Positions 22,580 to 32,549 of a stretch of 64,000 nucleotides of DNA are shown in pieces. The stretch spans positions 1,258,501 to 1,322,500 of the forward strand of contig JAQFVV010012442.1 in NCBI GenBank assembly GCA_028023455.1, read 5' to 3'. The DNA is from Epiperipatus broadwayi. Lineage: Eukaryota > Onychophora > Udeonychophora > Euonychophora > Peripatidae. The translations under genes and the position numbers were made by a program. Each line of letters begins with the position of its first letter. Within the stretch, counting starts at the first letter, position 1. Below the pieces are notes generated by a model. The model made no database searches. It had not been told where the DNA came from and saw only the letters and a program-made list of their open reading frames with translations.

Positions 22580-23680
22580 CTACACAGAAAATTACATCCT
22601 CCCTTTCCAAAGTAAATATGTCCATGTTTGCCAAGTCCTCCCTCATCAATATACTAATATTCCCTAAATATCCTATTTCACCCCAGTGATAAACTTTACC
22701 AAAGCCTTTATCAGGAAGGTAAATACGATGTGATCTGATTAGATGGGGTACCTATTAGCTTGAGAGGCCTTCAGAAGCATACAAAGCTCAATGGGCTATC
22801 CCTACACTCCAAAGATACATTGCTATTTCAATGCTTCTACAACACCATGTATATAGGGTTCAACCAGCAAGCATCACATGATCACATCTCCAATACTAGC
22901 ACATAATTGTTTATAAACAAAGCAAAGCAAAACTCCATATAGTAGTGTGCCACCTGTGCTAAACAGAGTAATCAATGGATGCCAGAAGGCTTGTGCATAA
23001 AATCCCTAAGGATTTTATGCACAAGCCTTCTGGCATCCATTGATTACTCTGTTTAGCACATGTGGCACTACTATATGAAGTTTTGCTTTGCTTTGTATAT
23101 AGGGTTCCTGAAATACCCTAACTCTCTGTCCTTTAAGGAGATATCTCCCACAGATAAACCTCTCTCTGTTGCCATTGTCTGGTTGATAACACTCATATCT
23201 CATATCTTGAAATATACTGCAATTCCTAATAAGCCATACTACAAGAAAATTATTTCTGGGAAGCTTACTACATCTTATTCCTGGATGTTTTGGAAGGATC
23301 AACCCTTCTTCAGCTCAACAATCATCTGCTAATCAAAAAATTTAAACAATGGTTTTTAAGCTCAAATTCTTTGATTTCCTGATGAAAATTAACCTGAATG
23401 CCTTGCCTACTAAACATTTTCTTGTACATAACTGAGGTTTTTGTGGCATTGATCCCACTTGATCCCTATAATTCAGAAAGAAATAAACTTGTGGAGAGCA
23501 CATCTCCTCTGCCACCATCATGCCCTTCAACCTTACAAGGCCCTTACAGCCTCTATGCTAAAAGACAAAAGGCCTACATTATCTATTCTAACCAACTGCT
23601 ATTTGGATCTATCCTGGAGATACATTCATCAATGTTCATATTATTTTTACTAAGGTTCATCCATTGCTGACTCACCTTTA
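22580..23680 (+). pseudogene. LINE C-terminal region, decayed and interrupted
   Basis: Open stretches at 23060-23332 and 23398-23670 carry the downstream LINE region. In the frame at 23100-23330, GFLKYPNSLSF starts immediately after the foldback insertion, and the upstream half lies before 22850. A segment near 23360-23520 reads as KINLNALPTKHFL followed by cysteines and a CGEH-like cluster, matching the CCHC-like region of the other LINE copy. Confidence 0.65.
22862..23094. mobile_element. Foldback insertion inside the LINE, flanked by 13-bp direct repeats
   Basis: The direct repeat gtatatagggttc occurs at 22849-22861 and 23095-23107. Between them are about 230 bp dominated by a near-perfect inverted repeat: left arm about 22917-23005, right arm 23010-23098, loop ctaa at 23006-23009. 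The arms include aaagcaaagcaaaact, tactctgtttagca and gccttctggcatcc complements. Deleting the insertion together with one direct repeat would rejoin the LINE coding sequence, supporting a clean insertion with target-site duplication. The element encodes nothing. Confidence 0.78.
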
Positions 23681-23823
23681 ATTATGCTCTGGATTATCTG
23701 CTTGATTTATATATTGAAAAAAATAAAAAAAATTCAATGTTATATAGTTGATAAAGACTACAAAAAGTATAGTCAAAAGTACTTCTAAAATAATATAATT
23801 TTATGTAAATTGTACTGTATTTT

Positions 23824-23842
23824 GATATATATATATATATAT
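23824..23842. repeat. Short (TA)n tract
   Basis: About 19 bp of TA immediately before tgtaacag. The same junction of TA tract and ttgtaacag occurs near 33187. Confidence 0.9.
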
Positions 23843-25420
23843 TGTAACAGACGGGTTCGAATATGTGCGTATGTGATAGATTACTAATTGCTAGTGTTAA
23901 TGTGGAGCGACTATGTATAAACAAAAAAAAAAGAAAAAAATATATATGTAAATGGTCATTCGAACCCTGTTACAAGGAGTGCGAAAGTTAGGTGTGTAGG
24001 TATATGTAAATATAGTGTGTGCGAGTGTACAATATACGCATGTAGGTTCGGTGATGGTTATAATCAATTATATATGTAGAGCTGTATAAAGCGTAATTAA
24101 TTATTCGTAGATATTTTATCCGTAAGTTTTTTTTTTAGTTTTATTGATATTGTTGGTAACACGTGTTTTCTTTTGTTGAGTAATCTCTTGAACATATGAG
24201 GACCAAAATAGAAATGAGTTAATTGCTGTAGGCAGTTTAGTTAATAACTGGCGTCGGGAAGTCTGAAAACTGGTCAGGTGGGTATTTTTTTTTTGAAGAA
24301 CAATGGAAGAACTGGTCAGTGGCGTATGGATATGCAGAGAGATTTTTGAAAAGTTAAAGGTGAAAACAAAAGAACTTTTTGTTGTGCTCGAGTGAATATA
24401 AAAAAAAAAAAAGAGAAGAGAGAGACGCGGCTTGAACTCCAGATTAGGAGGACGTGTAAAAATATTTCTTAAGAAGTTTTAATATTTTTTATTACCCAAA
24501 ATGTCGGGGTAACTCTATTGTGCGGGTTTCGTTAATCGGCCCAGTGGACACTTGTCATGAAACTCACCTGAAGCGGATTTACAAACAGCATTAATAAAAT
24601 AAAGGAATTTTGTTTCATCGAAGAAATGGTGACGAAAGACCTTTGAAGATTTGGACCTTTTTGCAAAGAGAGTGAATCAACTACTCCACCTCTGAGATAT
24701 GTTAATCAATATCCCGATTGGAACTGTTTACCATCCGTTGTATCTATCAGACCAGTTTTCTTGGCAAGGTATAAATGCATACTTGTCCTTGATCGCGTGA
24801 ACTAAGGTAAAGTGACGTGGCAAAATATGGGTTCAGTGAATGTATCTTAATAAAGAAACTAGTGTTACCTCAATGTTAATTGCTATATTAAGTCTCTTTT
24901 AAAATTTAAATATATGACTACATTAAATAAACAGCTCTGATATATATATTTGCACTAATTTTAATGCGTGTATGAATGATATATATATGTGTGTGGATCA
25001 GAATAAATGGGCTGTGTACGTGAATAGTAATATTTATATGCAGGTATAACTGGATTTATTAGTAATGGGTATGGTTGAATAGAATAAACTCTGATAAGAC
25101 CCGGGTTAAAGTAATGGATTTTATCCCATAGGCTATCGCATATAATAATAGACATGTCAGACATCGTTAGTTTGGTTGTAGCTTTGTTCTCTAGTTAGAC
25201 TACCATCCCCAAACCCTGAGATTGAGCTGGCTCGATGCGCTACCATATCAGATATACATACCAGAACCCTTAAGTACGTTTTCGAGGAGATAATTCTTAT
25301 CTATGGGTAAGATTGGCGCGTGAGATGGAATCAAACCATGCTCATAAATATCTTTATTCGAAGCTTCGGGTTAAAGCTAACAATGGTGGTTTTATAAGTA
25401 TATCGGTGGGTGTTATAATA
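23843..25420. other. Less AT-rich block of unknown origin
   Basis: This stretch stands out by more CG dinucleotides and fewer homopolymers (for example ggcgtcggg, gacgcggcttg, tgtcgggg, ggctcgatgcgct). It starts with tgtaacag-ac-gggttcgaa at 23842, whose reverse complement, without ac, lies at 23957-23972, giving a hairpin-like start. It has tggtgacgaaag at about 24627 and several aataaa-type signals. No ORF of note. It could be a solo LTR plus leader of an LTR element or an unrelated insertion. I cannot decide. Confidence 0.45.
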
Positions 25421-25434
25421 TATATATATATATA

Positions 25435-25620
25435 TATTAAAATGAAGATTTGCATGGGTTAAATATATAAAATACATATTTTGCGGGTTCATCCATGTTA
25501 AAAACTTTTAATATTAATATACTGACATTTTGACTTGGATGGCTGTGTGACCAAGTCGAAACGTCAGTATATTAATATTAAAAGTTTTTAACATGGATGA
25601 ACCCGCAAAATATGTATTAT
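25435..25620. mobile_element. Hairpin made of Penelope-like element ends
   Basis: Arms at 25471-25538 and 25551-25618 are 68 bp each with about two mismatches around a 12-bp loop. The right arm ends aacatggatgaacccgcaaaa then tatg, which matches the 3' end of the plus-strand Penelope-like copy (near 33040-33065) and, inverted, the start of the minus-strand copy (29551). It is therefore an inverted dimer of the 3' terminal sequence with no coding part. Confidence 0.8.
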
Positions 25621-25711
25621 ATATATATATATATATGAACTAACTACAGAAAAAATGAAAAACATAAATAAAAAACACACAATTACTTCTCTATAAAGCT
25701 GCTTTAATATT
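25621..25711. other. Short AT-rich spacer
   Basis: Contains a TA tract at its left edge and no gene. Confidence 0.5.
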
Positions 25712-25815
25712 TCAGCCAGTAGTCTAGTTTTCATCAGAAAGCACAGCAAAATGGATATTTAAATTCTGGAAATAGCCATTTTGCTGTGCTTTCTGAAGAA
25801 AACCAGTCTGCTGGT

Positions 25816-25818
<3 letters not shown>
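25712..25818. repeat. Imperfect hairpin element
   Basis: The left arm, from tcagccagtagtctagtttt to cacagcaaaatgg, and the right arm, from ccattttgctgtgctttct to gtctgctggttga, are complementary with a few mismatches. The loop between them is about 20 bp. It is followed by (TA)n at 25819-25871. Confidence 0.85.

Positions 25819-25871
<53 letters not shown>
25819..25871. repeat. (TA)n microsatellite
   Basis: About 53 bp of TA abutting the hairpin element. Confidence 0.95.
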
Positions 25872-25874
<3 letters not shown>

Positions 25875-26221
25875 GAAAGGAGTTTGCAATTAACTGAAAG
25901 AAAACCCTTTGATTCCTTTTGGAGGCCCTAAATGAACTGAGCAGATGAGATTCCTAATCTACATTCCATTCATTCTTATGGTTGCAGCTGTTATAGTATA
26001 TAGATATTGATGGGCTGTTCACCAACACACATTGGCCAGCTTAATGAGTTCATTGCACACATTCACCAATTTGGTGAGTTTATTGACTTTTTACTTCTGA
26101 ATTTAAGATCAACTAGCATCATGGTATTTATTCTCAGTTGCCTGATAAGTCAGAAGGTATGTATGTGTAAATGATAAATATTTTTTCAATAGATATATAC
26201 AATCATAACATACAAAAATAA
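25872..26221. other. Unclassified DNA with a short imperfect tandem repeat
   Basis: Around 26018-26088 two approximately 50-bp segments repeat (acacattggcca-cttaatgagttcattg and acacattcaccaatttggtgagtttattg). No gene seen. Confidence 0.5.
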
Positions 26222-26339
26222 ATCATAGCCCTTATTTCGAGAAGGCTAAAAAGTCATCAACCAAGGCTGCAATTGGTGGCCAAAGGTAGAGAGTGCTAAG
26301 GGTCTACTAATTGTGAAACCAGGTTGCCATTTGATGAGA

Positions 26340-27180
26340 CATTTTTGTTTAGGTACTTACAACTACAGATCACTTTCAACTGAAGGAAGATTGAAAGAAT
26401 TAGAAGAGATCAACTGAAGAAAGATTGCAAGAATTAGAAGAAATTGTGTTATATTAAATGGGACATTATTGGATTTGGGAAGTTAGAAGAAAAGGTGAAG
26501 AGACAATTGATTTAAAAAGTTGACATGTTTTTTACTATAAAGGCAGAAATGTGGGAAATACAAGTGGAATAGGATTCATTATAAATAAAATTTGGAAGAA
26601 CAACATTGTTGAGAATGATGGTGTATCGAACATGGGCAAGATTAGTTATACAACTTAATAGCCTATAGCAAATGCAGATTATTCAGGTTTTTGTCCTAAC
26701 AAATTCTGATAGTGATAAAGTAGTAGAAGATTTTTATATGGATGTACAAAAGGTTTGATCACAGTAAACAAAATTTTAAAATTGGTTATGTGAGATTTTA
26801 ATGCTAGAGTTGGTGAACAAATAAATGGTGAATGTGTTGTATATAATGTTGGTTATGGTAATAGAAATGAGAGAGGACATATACATGTGGAGTTTGCAGA
26901 AAAAGAAGAACATTATGATTTTTTTTGAAAAAAAATGGTAAAAGTAAATGACATGGGAGCATGCAAATGAAAATACAGGAGAATTGGATTATATTTTTCC
27001 TAACAGAAAATACATGCTTCAAGATTGTAGTGATCTTAATAAATTTAACACAGGATGTGATCATCAATTAGTAAGATGTAAGATACATGTTAATTCAAAA
27101 CTAGAGAGACAAAAATCATTAAGAAAAACAATATTTACAGTTGATATTTTTAATCTTCAGAAACATTCTAATTAATTTGA
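26340..27180 (+). pseudogene. RTE AP endonuclease domain, copy 2, decayed
   Basis: Several frames together give the endonuclease. The best open part is 26948-27175 (75 codons), reading TWEHANENTGELDYIFPNRK, which holds the conserved W-x-H/S...N-x-IDYI block near the C-terminal end of the domain, then GCDHQLVRCKI with the catalytic D-H pair. The upstream GDFNARIG equivalent is present near 26790 as a degenerate stretch. Frames shift several times. Confidence 0.8.
26377..26444 (+). repeat. 34-bp tandem duplication in RTE copy 2
   Basis: caactgaaggaagattgaaa at 26377 recurs at 26411 as caactgaagaaagattgcaa. RTE copy 1 has the block once. Confidence 0.85.
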
Positions 27181-27235
27181 ATTAGAACTTGCAAATCAAT
27201 ATTTAGTTTTAGTAAATTTTGAACATGATTCAGAT

Positions 27236-27898
27236 TTGAATAAAATTATTACAAAAATAAATGATACACTTTTAAAAATTGCAACAAAAATAGCTGGTAG
27301 AAAAAAAATAGCAATTTACCAACAAAATTTCTACTGGGACTATGAAGAAAAAAATATGAAGATATACAAAAATGATGCATTAAAAAATGAATATCTCAAA
27401 TTTTGTAAAATGGTATGGAAAAGAATTTTAAAAAAATATAAGAAAGTATAACTGTGAGCTAGCAATGAATGCTGTAGAAGAAAATAAAAGTCTTAAGAGT
27501 GCAAAACACATTTAAAAAATGAATATCTCAAATTTTGTAAAATGGTATGGAAAAGAATTGAAAAAGATATAAGAAAGTATAACTGTGAGCTAGCAAGGAA
27601 TTCTGTAAAAGAAAAGAAAAGTCTTAAGAGTGCAAAACAACATATTGATATTGATAGAAAAAATTATATCTGCAATAAGAAAAAAGATGGGGTTATTACT
27701 AAAAAGAGAAATGATATCATGAAATGGGTAGTATACTTCTATCAAGAATTATATAGTAATAATGAAGAAGTAACTCCTATATCTATTATACCTTCTGAAT
27801 TTCCCAGAATTTTAAATGAAGAAGTGAGACATGCAATTAAATTTATCAAGAAAGGAAAGGCTCCAAGTCATGAAGAAATTATAATTATCATATATTAA
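27236..27898 (+). pseudogene. RTE linker region, copy 2, with tandem duplication
   Basis: Frames 27236-27451 and 27542-27898 cover the lysine-rich linker between endonuclease and RT, matching 12543-11913 of copy 1 inverted. The second frame ends with EEVRHAIKFIKKGKAPSHEE, the segment just before RT motif 1. The stretch carries a tandem duplication, so the fragment EYLKFCKMVWKRI is encoded twice. Confidence 0.78.
27381..27645 (+). repeat. 132-bp tandem duplication in RTE copy 2
   Basis: taaaaaatgaatatctcaaa at 27381 recurs at 27513, and both units continue through tataactgtgagctagca and gtcttaagagtgcaaaaca. The period is 132 bp (44 codons), so the frame is not shifted by the duplication itself. 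Confidence 0.92.
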
Positions 27899-27959
27899 AA
27901 GAAGCATGTGAAAAAATAAAAAAAATTTATTACCAATGTTATGTACCAAATATCTAAGT

Positions 27960-28570
27960 GATAATGATATACAAGATGATTGGAGAATGCAGTGTTAATA
28001 TTAATATTTAACAAAGGTAATAAAGAAGATATTAAAAATTACAGACCTATCAGCCTTTTATCAATTTTATTTAAATTTTTCACCCACAAAATTACAACTC
28101 ATCTACAGTGAACATTAAATTTCCACCAATCATGAGAACAGAATGGATTGAAAAGTAGTTTTAGTACAGGAGATCATATTCAGGTGTTGAGAGAAGGTAT
28201 AGAAACACAAATTATTATGATTTGCCATTATGTTTTGGATTTTTAGACTAAGAAAATGCATTTAATGCTATCAACATTTCTTCAGTAATTAAAGCAATGA
28301 ATCATCAAGGTATAGATTCAGGTAATTATCATATTTTAAAGAATATTTACAAAAATGCAACAGCAGCAATTAGATTACATAATGCTACTAGGAAAGTCAA
28401 CATTGAAAATTGTATAAGGCAGAATGACTCCATATCTCCAAAACCTTTTACAGCAGTGCTACAAGAAGTATTTTGTGTATTAACATGGAGAACTAAAGGA
28501 GTAAAAATAAATGGAGATTATTAAGTCATTTAGATTTTGCAGATGATGTAGTACATTTTGCAAATAATGT
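27960..28570 (+). pseudogene. RTE reverse transcriptase domain, copy 2, decayed
   Basis: The RT is spread over several frames. NYRPISLLS near 28040 is RT motif 1-2 region. Motif A near 28240 reads GFLD then a stop then NAFNA, so both the Tyr and the second acidic position are lost. A frame of 75 codons (28297-28524) carries NATAAIRLHNATRKVNIENC and the motif B remnant RQNDSISPKPFTAVLQEVF. The ADD motif C follows out of frame near 28540. Confidence 0.82.
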
Positions 28571-29279
28571 TTAAAGCTGGAGGAAATGTTGCAGGAGATA
28601 TCAGATGATAGTAGAAAAAAGGACTAAAGACAAATGTTAAAAAGTCTAAAGTAATGTTTAATAGATGTTCTCAAAATATGAAAATAAGTATTGATTATGA
28701 TGAGTTAGAAAAAGTTAAAAGTTACAAACATTTTGGTCAGATTATTAATACAAATGGAAAAATAATGGATTAAATTAATCATAGAATTGTATTTGGTTGG
28801 AGGAATTTTGGTAGAAATAACTTGATAGTAAAAGGAAACATGCCTATATGATTGAAAAGGAAGGTTTAGTAGTTTTTTTTGTGTGAATCTAAAACTTGTA
28901 CAATTAATAGAATAGCAATACAAAGACTTCAGGCCATTGAAAGAAGTAAGGAGAAATGCATGTTGGGAGTAACAAAAAGAGATTAAAAACATATACAGCC
29001 AAAAAAACCAAACAGGTATTACTGACTTCATTGAAAAAATTATAAGACTGAAGTGGAGTGGGATGAACATATTTCCAGAAGAGATGATAATTTATGGATA
29101 GTTGATATCTTGAATTGGATTCCAATACATTGTATAAAACCCAGAATGTGACAACATATGAGATACATGGATAAAATAAGAAAGTGTGCAGGGTGATGTG
29201 GAGAAAAGAGGCTAAAAATTGGAGAAGATGGATTGCACTTGGAGAGACCTTCATCCAGCAGTCATTTGATAATGATTGA

Positions 29280-29280
<1 letters not shown>
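28571..29280 (+). pseudogene. RTE C-terminal region, copy 2, decayed
   Basis: Discontinuous matches to the minus-strand copy at 11340-10640 can be read, including a MKISIDYDELEKVKSY-like stretch near 28680 and NHRIVFGWRNFG near 28778. No long open frame remains on the plus strand. Open frames on the opposite strand here are antisense shadows. Confidence 0.7.

Positions 29281-29311
<31 letters not shown>
29281..29311. repeat. (TA)n tract at RTE 3' end
   Basis: About 31 bp of TA directly after the RTE tail gattgatga. It is bounded on the right by tatcatatatca, giving weak hairpin arms. Confidence 0.93.
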
Positions 29312-29313
<2 letters not shown>

Positions 29314-29393
29314 TATATCAAATATATCATATGATTTTCTTCCGATATATATATAATAAGTCACTGTTAACACTAACTGAAATAATTATAGAA

Positions 29394-29550
29394 AATATAC
29401 AAATCATTATACAATTACAAATATCCAGTAACGCCCTCTGTTTAAAGTTCTATAACTCAATAATAGCAAACGGTTTGCTATTATTGAGATATAGAACTTT
29501 AAACAGAGAGCGTTACTGGATATTTGTAATTGTATAATGATTTGTATATT
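29394..29550. mobile_element. Near-perfect foldback (78-bp arms, 1-bp loop)
   Basis: Left arm 29394-29471 and right arm 29473-29550 pair with about two mismatches across 78 bp, meeting at gcaaac-g-gtttgc. The arm sequence (atccagtaac(g/a)ccctctgttt and following) is shared with the TIRs of 62137-62455, where the two arms are separated by roughly 150 bp. This copy is therefore a derivative with almost all internal DNA lost. It has no coding capacity and sits between the RTE 3' end and the Penelope-like pair. Confidence 0.9.
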
Positions 29551-29929
29551 GTGGGTTCAACTGTGTTAAAAAAAATTAAATATTAATATAATGACATTTT
29601 AACTTGATCACACAAGTCATCTACTCGGTGATAAAAGGTAAAAAGGCCGGTGTATGGGCATTATAATCACTGATTTAAAAAATAAAAACATAAAATTTCC
29701 ACGAATAGCAAAAATGTTACATTATGAACGTTTTTTTTTTTAAAAAAAACATTCCAAATAGGAGGAAGTTTGCACGTATCCTCTCACTTATTGATACAAT
29801 CTGGCCTTTTAAGTATCTCAGTGGCTTCTCTGATTTTATATTGGTAGAGATTATCACATCTGCATACTAGAAAAATCAATTCTATGACCTGAATTAATAG
29901 TATGGAGTGAAAGTGCTGAGGATGATGAG

Positions 29930-30070
29930 TGTTGTTTAACTGCATTGGTATATTAATTTCTCCTAACCCTGATGCAACAATTACTCATCCCTACGTAAAA
30001 AGCTTTAAAATTTTCAAATAAGCTTTGATAAACACCATGAGATTCAAAAGGGATTGAATCCTTGGACTTG
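29930..30070 (-). pseudogene. GIY-YIG endonuclease remnant, minus copy
   Basis: Reading the minus strand from 30070 gives SIPFESHGVYQSLFENFKAF then YVGMSN. The GVY...YVG pair corresponds to the GIY-YIG signature that follows RT in Penelope-like elements. The two cysteines of the Cx2C present in the plus copy have become phenylalanines here. Confidence 0.72.
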
Positions 30071-30559
30071 GTTATTATATTGCTGATCTTTTTATGAGTA
30101 GAAAATGTTATATTTATAATATAGCATTTTAATATATTATATGTAGTTCTTTTTACATATGGAACACGTTTACTAATAGCTGATTTATCATTTTTTTATT
30201 ATTTTGTCCATTTTGGGCTTGAAATAAGGCTTTATTAATAAATTTATAATTATAACTATTGGTTAATAAAACACTTTTAATATGATTTATTTCTTCTTTC
30301 ATATGCAACTTATCTGAAAGGTTAGTTGCTCTATTTTAAAGAGTTTTGGCTATGAAAATTACCCACCTGAGTTGGGTGATGAGAATGTAAATGTAAATAT
30401 CTGTCAGTGTGTGTATTTTTTCTGTAAATCAAAGAAGTTAGTCTATTTGTTTATTTTGGTGACTAGAACATGAAGAAAAGGGAGTTTGCCATCAGATTCT
30501 GTCTCCATTGTAAATTTAATATGATGATGCATATTATTTAAATGTTATAAAAAATCATC

Positions 30560-31490
30560 TACTTTATTCTTTTCATGTTGCCATATGACAAAAGTGTTGT
30601 CTATGTATTGAGACAAATGAGAGGTTTTAAAGAAGGTAATTCTAATGCATGAGTTTCTATATTTTCCACGAATAAATTTGTTATTAATACTGAGATAGGT
30701 GAGACTATAGGAGTACCAAGGACTTGTCTGTAATGATGTCCATTGTATACAAAATATGTGTTAAAGAGACAATGTTTAATCAAAGCAATAATATGGTTTG
30801 GTAAATTGCAGCCTTGTGAAATTACATTTAAATCTTCATCAATTGGAATGTTTGTAAACAAAGACAAGACGTCAAAACTGACCAGGATGTTATTGGCATT
30901 AATTTTAAGAAGATTTAAAACGGAAGTAAAGGAAAAAAGTTTTTAATATATGATTTAATAGATGGGATTGTAAGTTTAATGAAATCATATAAATAACTAG
31001 CTAAAATGTGAGTTGGAGATCCTAGTGCACTTACTGTTAGATGGAGGGGGGTATCTGATTTGTGAATCTTTGGGAGTCTATAGAAGTTTGGACAGACATG
31101 ATTTTTCATGAGGGATTATTTTATTTTTTTTATCTGTGTTTCAATAGGCAATTTATTAATAATGGCTTTTGTATTTTTTTCCAAATAAATAGTATGATCT
31201 GTTTTTGATGGTTTATAAGTTTTATCATTAAGCAAATCTACAATTTTATTAGGGTACATATCAAGATCCATAACAACAGTAGTATTACTGTTATCAGTTG
31301 GAAGTACAACAATTGATTTGTCTGACTTTATATTATTTGATGCTTGTCTTTCTTTGAAATATTATTTTTAGGAAGCTTAGCTTGTTTTAAAATATTGCAA
31401 ATCTAGGCTCTAGCTAAATCAGCTGATGAAGAATCAATTTTATGGAGCTCTTATGCATTATTACAAATGATTTTCTCAAAAAATATCTAG
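30560..31490 (-). pseudogene. Penelope-like reverse transcriptase, minus copy, decayed
   Basis: In protein order: a DKSIVVLPTDNSNTTVVMDL block near 31320-31260 (the ADKG-type motif before the RT core), then KNHVCPNFYRLPKIHK with LGSPTHILASYL (31109-31000), then SLFTNIPIDEDLNV with motif A-like features and NTYFVYNGHHYRQVLGTP (30867-30700), with SPISVLITNLFVENIE covering motif B. Motif C reads YIDN instead of YIDD at about 30597-30608 and is in another frame. These blocks are diagnostic of Penelope-like RT. Confidence 0.85.
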
Positions 31491-31534
31491 GAAGGCGTTA
31501 ATGCAAAAAAAAAAAAAATCACTTTTGAAAAATC

Positions 31535-32073
31535 GTGTGTCGGTCCAAAATTTTATGGACTCCCAAACATTTTCATACCAGGTACCCCCTTCGTCCAATA
31601 GGAAGCACAATAGGATCAAGAACTCATATTTTAGCTAGATATTTATCTGATTTTATGATACCTACAATCCCATCTATTAAGTCAAATATTAAAAACTCTT
31701 TTCACTTTATTTCTGTTTTAAAAAATTTTAAAGTTAATGCTAATGACACTCTGGTCAATTTTGATGTCATGTCTTTGTGGACTAACATTCCAATTGATGA
31801 AGCTTTAAATGTATTTCACAATGTTGCAATTTACCAAAATCATATTATTTCTTTTATTAAACATTGTCTCATGAACATATATTTTGTGTACAATGGACAA
31901 CATTGCATACAAGATTTTTTTACTCCTATGGCTCATCTATCTCAGGAGTAATAGGTGATTTATTCATGGAAAATGTAGAAACTTGTGCTTCAGAATCATC
32001 ATCCTTAAAACATCTCATTTGTCTCAGATACACAGATGACCCCTTTTGTCATATGGAAACATGCAAAAAATAA
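31535..32073 (+). pseudogene. Penelope-like reverse transcriptase, plus copy, decayed
   Basis: Frames 31535-31951 (138 codons) and 31864-32073 overlap and supply RYPLRPIGSTIGSRTHILAR, VNFDVMSLWTNIPIDEAL (motif A region with Asp intact), IYFVYNGQHCIQ, a degenerate motif B with GVIGDLFMENVE, and CLRYTDDPFC, the motif C with both aspartates (YTDD). The switch between frames near 31920 is a frameshift. Divergence from the minus copy is visible at many codons, so they are not a recent duplication. Confidence 0.85.
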
Positions 32074-32549
32074 AATAGATGATTTTTTTCTCACATTTAA
32101 ATATTATGCATCCTCATATTAAATTTACATTGGAGACATAGTCTGATGGAAACTTCCTTTTCTGGATGTTCTAGTCGCCAGGATTCCAAATAGTTTGTCA
32201 TTTTCATTTTACAGAAATAATACAAACATTTCCATTCTCATTATTACCCAAATTCAGATAATGTTCATAGTCATAACTCTTTTAAATAGAGCAATAAAGT
32301 TTTCTGATGAATCACATCTGAAAAAAGAAATAAATCATATTAATAATGTTTTATTAGCAAATACTTATAATTATAAATTTATTAAAAAAGCCTTATTTTA
32401 AGCCCAAAATGGACAAAATATAAAACAAAAAGATGATAAATCAGTTATAACAATTTGTGTTCCATATGTAAAAGGAACTACAGACAGTATTGGATGTATA
32501 TTAAAATGTTATAATATAAATACAGCATCATTTACTCATCAAAAGATCA

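Larger units (their letters stand above)
20331..23700 (+). mobile_element. APE-type non-LTR retrotransposon (LINE), decayed, with nested insertion
   Basis: A plus-strand LINE with an endonuclease block (20440-20903), a long decayed connector carrying a PFLK motif near 21800, an RT core at about 21640-22300, and a C-terminal region at 22600-23670. It is related to the LINE at 2395-4378, sharing the phrase VPFLK before the RT core and the INLNALPTKHFL-type C-terminal segment. It contains a 209-bp tandem duplication, a (TA)n array and a foldback insertion. No clear 3' UTR was identified past about 23700. Confidence 0.8.
26222..29280 (+). mobile_element. RTE-clade LINE, copy 2, near full length but decayed
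   Basis: The plus-strand relative of the element at 10592-13443. Both begin with a 5' UTR sharing gcccttatttc, catcaaccaa, ggtggccaaagg(t/c)agag and gtcatttgatga-like blocks, then AP endonuclease, linker, RT and C-terminal segments. It ends near 29280 with gataatgattgatga, the GAT-type RTE tail, then runs into a TA tract. It carries internal tandem duplications (34 bp near 26377, 132 bp near 27381) and many frame breaks, so it is inactive. Confidence 0.88.
29551..31500 (-). mobile_element. Penelope-like element, minus-strand copy
   Basis: On the minus strand the order is an N-terminal segment (about 31490-31110), RT (31109-30560), a linker, a GIY-YIG endonuclease remnant (about 30060-29940) and a 3' terminal sequence ending at 29551 with gtgggttcaac. 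It lies head to head with a second copy at 31535-33090. This copy keeps more of the 5' part. It is broken by stops and frameshifts. Confidence 0.85.

Noticed and set aside
23015-23302. 95-codon minus-strand ORF
   Set aside because: It is antisense to the LINE C-terminal region and partly runs through the foldback arm, so it is a shadow.
25130-25270. tRNA-derived SINE promoter (A and B box) in the less AT-rich block
   Set aside because: A few A-box-like letters were seen on the minus strand, but no convincing B box at the right distance and no cloverleaf.
28705-29314. Minus-strand ORFs of 121 and 136 codons
   Set aside because: Antisense to the C-terminal part of RTE copy 2. The same antisense pattern appears on the opposite strand of RTE copy 1 at 10759-11112.
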